A stretch of DNA of 5,371 bases from JBEKZQ01 sp049509675 (GTDB lineage Bacteria > Planctomycetota > Planctomycetia > Pirellulales > Thermoguttaceae), in assembly GCA_049509675.1 (NCBI GenBank), contig JBEKZQ010000494.1, forward strand, positions 1-5,371, given 5' to 3'. The notes below the pieces were generated by a model, which saw nothing but the letters and a program-made list of their open reading frames with translations, made no database searches and was not told where the DNA came from. Position 1 is the stretch's first letter. Each line of letters opens with the position of its first letter. This document shows, piece by piece, positions 5,250 through 5,371 of the stretch. Made by a program: the position numbers and the translations under genes.

Positions 5250-5371
5250 AATCCCTAATCCCTAATCCCTAATCCCTAATCCCTAATCCCTAATCCCTAA
5301 TCCCTAATCCCTAATCCCTAATCCCTAATCCCTAATCCCTAATCCCTAATCCCTAATCCCTAATCCCTAAT
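5250..5371. repeat. Telomere-like heptamer array, 17 perfect AATCCCT units, open at window end
   Basis: From 5250 the sequence is AATCCCT repeated 17 times without error plus a final AAT, 122 bases in all, and it is still repeating at the last base. The minus strand reads ATTAGGG, one base longer than the vertebrate telomere hexamer TTAGGG and different from the plant-type heptamer TTTAGGG. Every unit has a GGG run separated by ATTA, so the minus strand meets the usual G-quadruplex pattern many times over. The perfect repetition suggests recent expansion by slippage. The window edge may coincide with an assembly break caused by the array, but that cannot be told from here. Confidence 0.98.

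Noticed and set aside
5153..5272. 39-codon open frame beginning at ATG 5153 in the core of the second element
   Set aside because: It has no ribosome site, no recognisable motif and ends inside the heptamer array. It is most likely chance.
5250..5371. True eukaryotic telomere or eukaryotic contamination
   Set aside because: The array directly follows a bacterial nuo operon, related degenerate heptamers occur inside that operon, and the unit is ATTAGGG, not a standard telomere unit.

Overview
This window carries part of a respiratory complex I operon (NADH- or ferredoxin-quinone oxidoreductase) from a high-GC bacterium, with a divergent secreted beta-propeller gene on its left. The best guess for the organism is Planctomycetota, probably the Pirellulales side. 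The reasons are the style of the NuoD and NuoH proteins, the ATTAGGG-type heptamer arrays at gene boundaries and the ADGTR-VPAT palindromic repeat. This assignment rests on remembered resemblance, not on a search.

Layout. Positions 1-614 (minus) hold the N-terminal 204 codons of an exported TolB/PD40-type beta-propeller protein whose 3' end lies outside the window. Positions 615-945 are a divergent intergenic region with a REP/MITE-like hairpin (765-840), a possible nuo promoter and small inverted repeats in front of nuoA. From 946 to 5129 (plus) five tightly packed genes read nuoA, nuoC, nuoD, nuoH, nuoJ. Spacings are a 1-base overlap (A/C), 6 bases (C/D), 14 bases (D/H) and an overlap created by repeat DNA (H/J). 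From 5125 to the end there is no further gene. That stretch holds a short ATTAGGG arm, a 104-base core of about 46% GC, and 17 perfect AATCCCT heptamers running off the window edge.

How the genes work together. NuoC and NuoD form the base of the peripheral arm, and NuoD with NuoH makes the quinone-reaction chamber. NuoA and NuoJ are small membrane subunits that link the peripheral arm to the proton-pumping arm. The order is unusual because nuoB, normally between nuoA and nuoC, is absent. nuoE, nuoF, nuoG and nuoI are also absent from their usual places between nuoD and nuoJ. These subunits must be encoded elsewhere, or the complex is a reduced form.

The most striking feature is how far repeat DNA has invaded the operon's coding content. 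A duplicated 36-bp palindromic repeat sits in frame inside nuoA and adds two 12-residue repeats to a loop. A heptamer-repeat element with inverted arms covers the nuoH 3' end and nuoJ 5' end, writing a roughly 60-residue tail onto NuoH and obscuring the NuoJ start. A second element of the same architecture begins at the nuoJ stop codon and ends in the telomere-like array.
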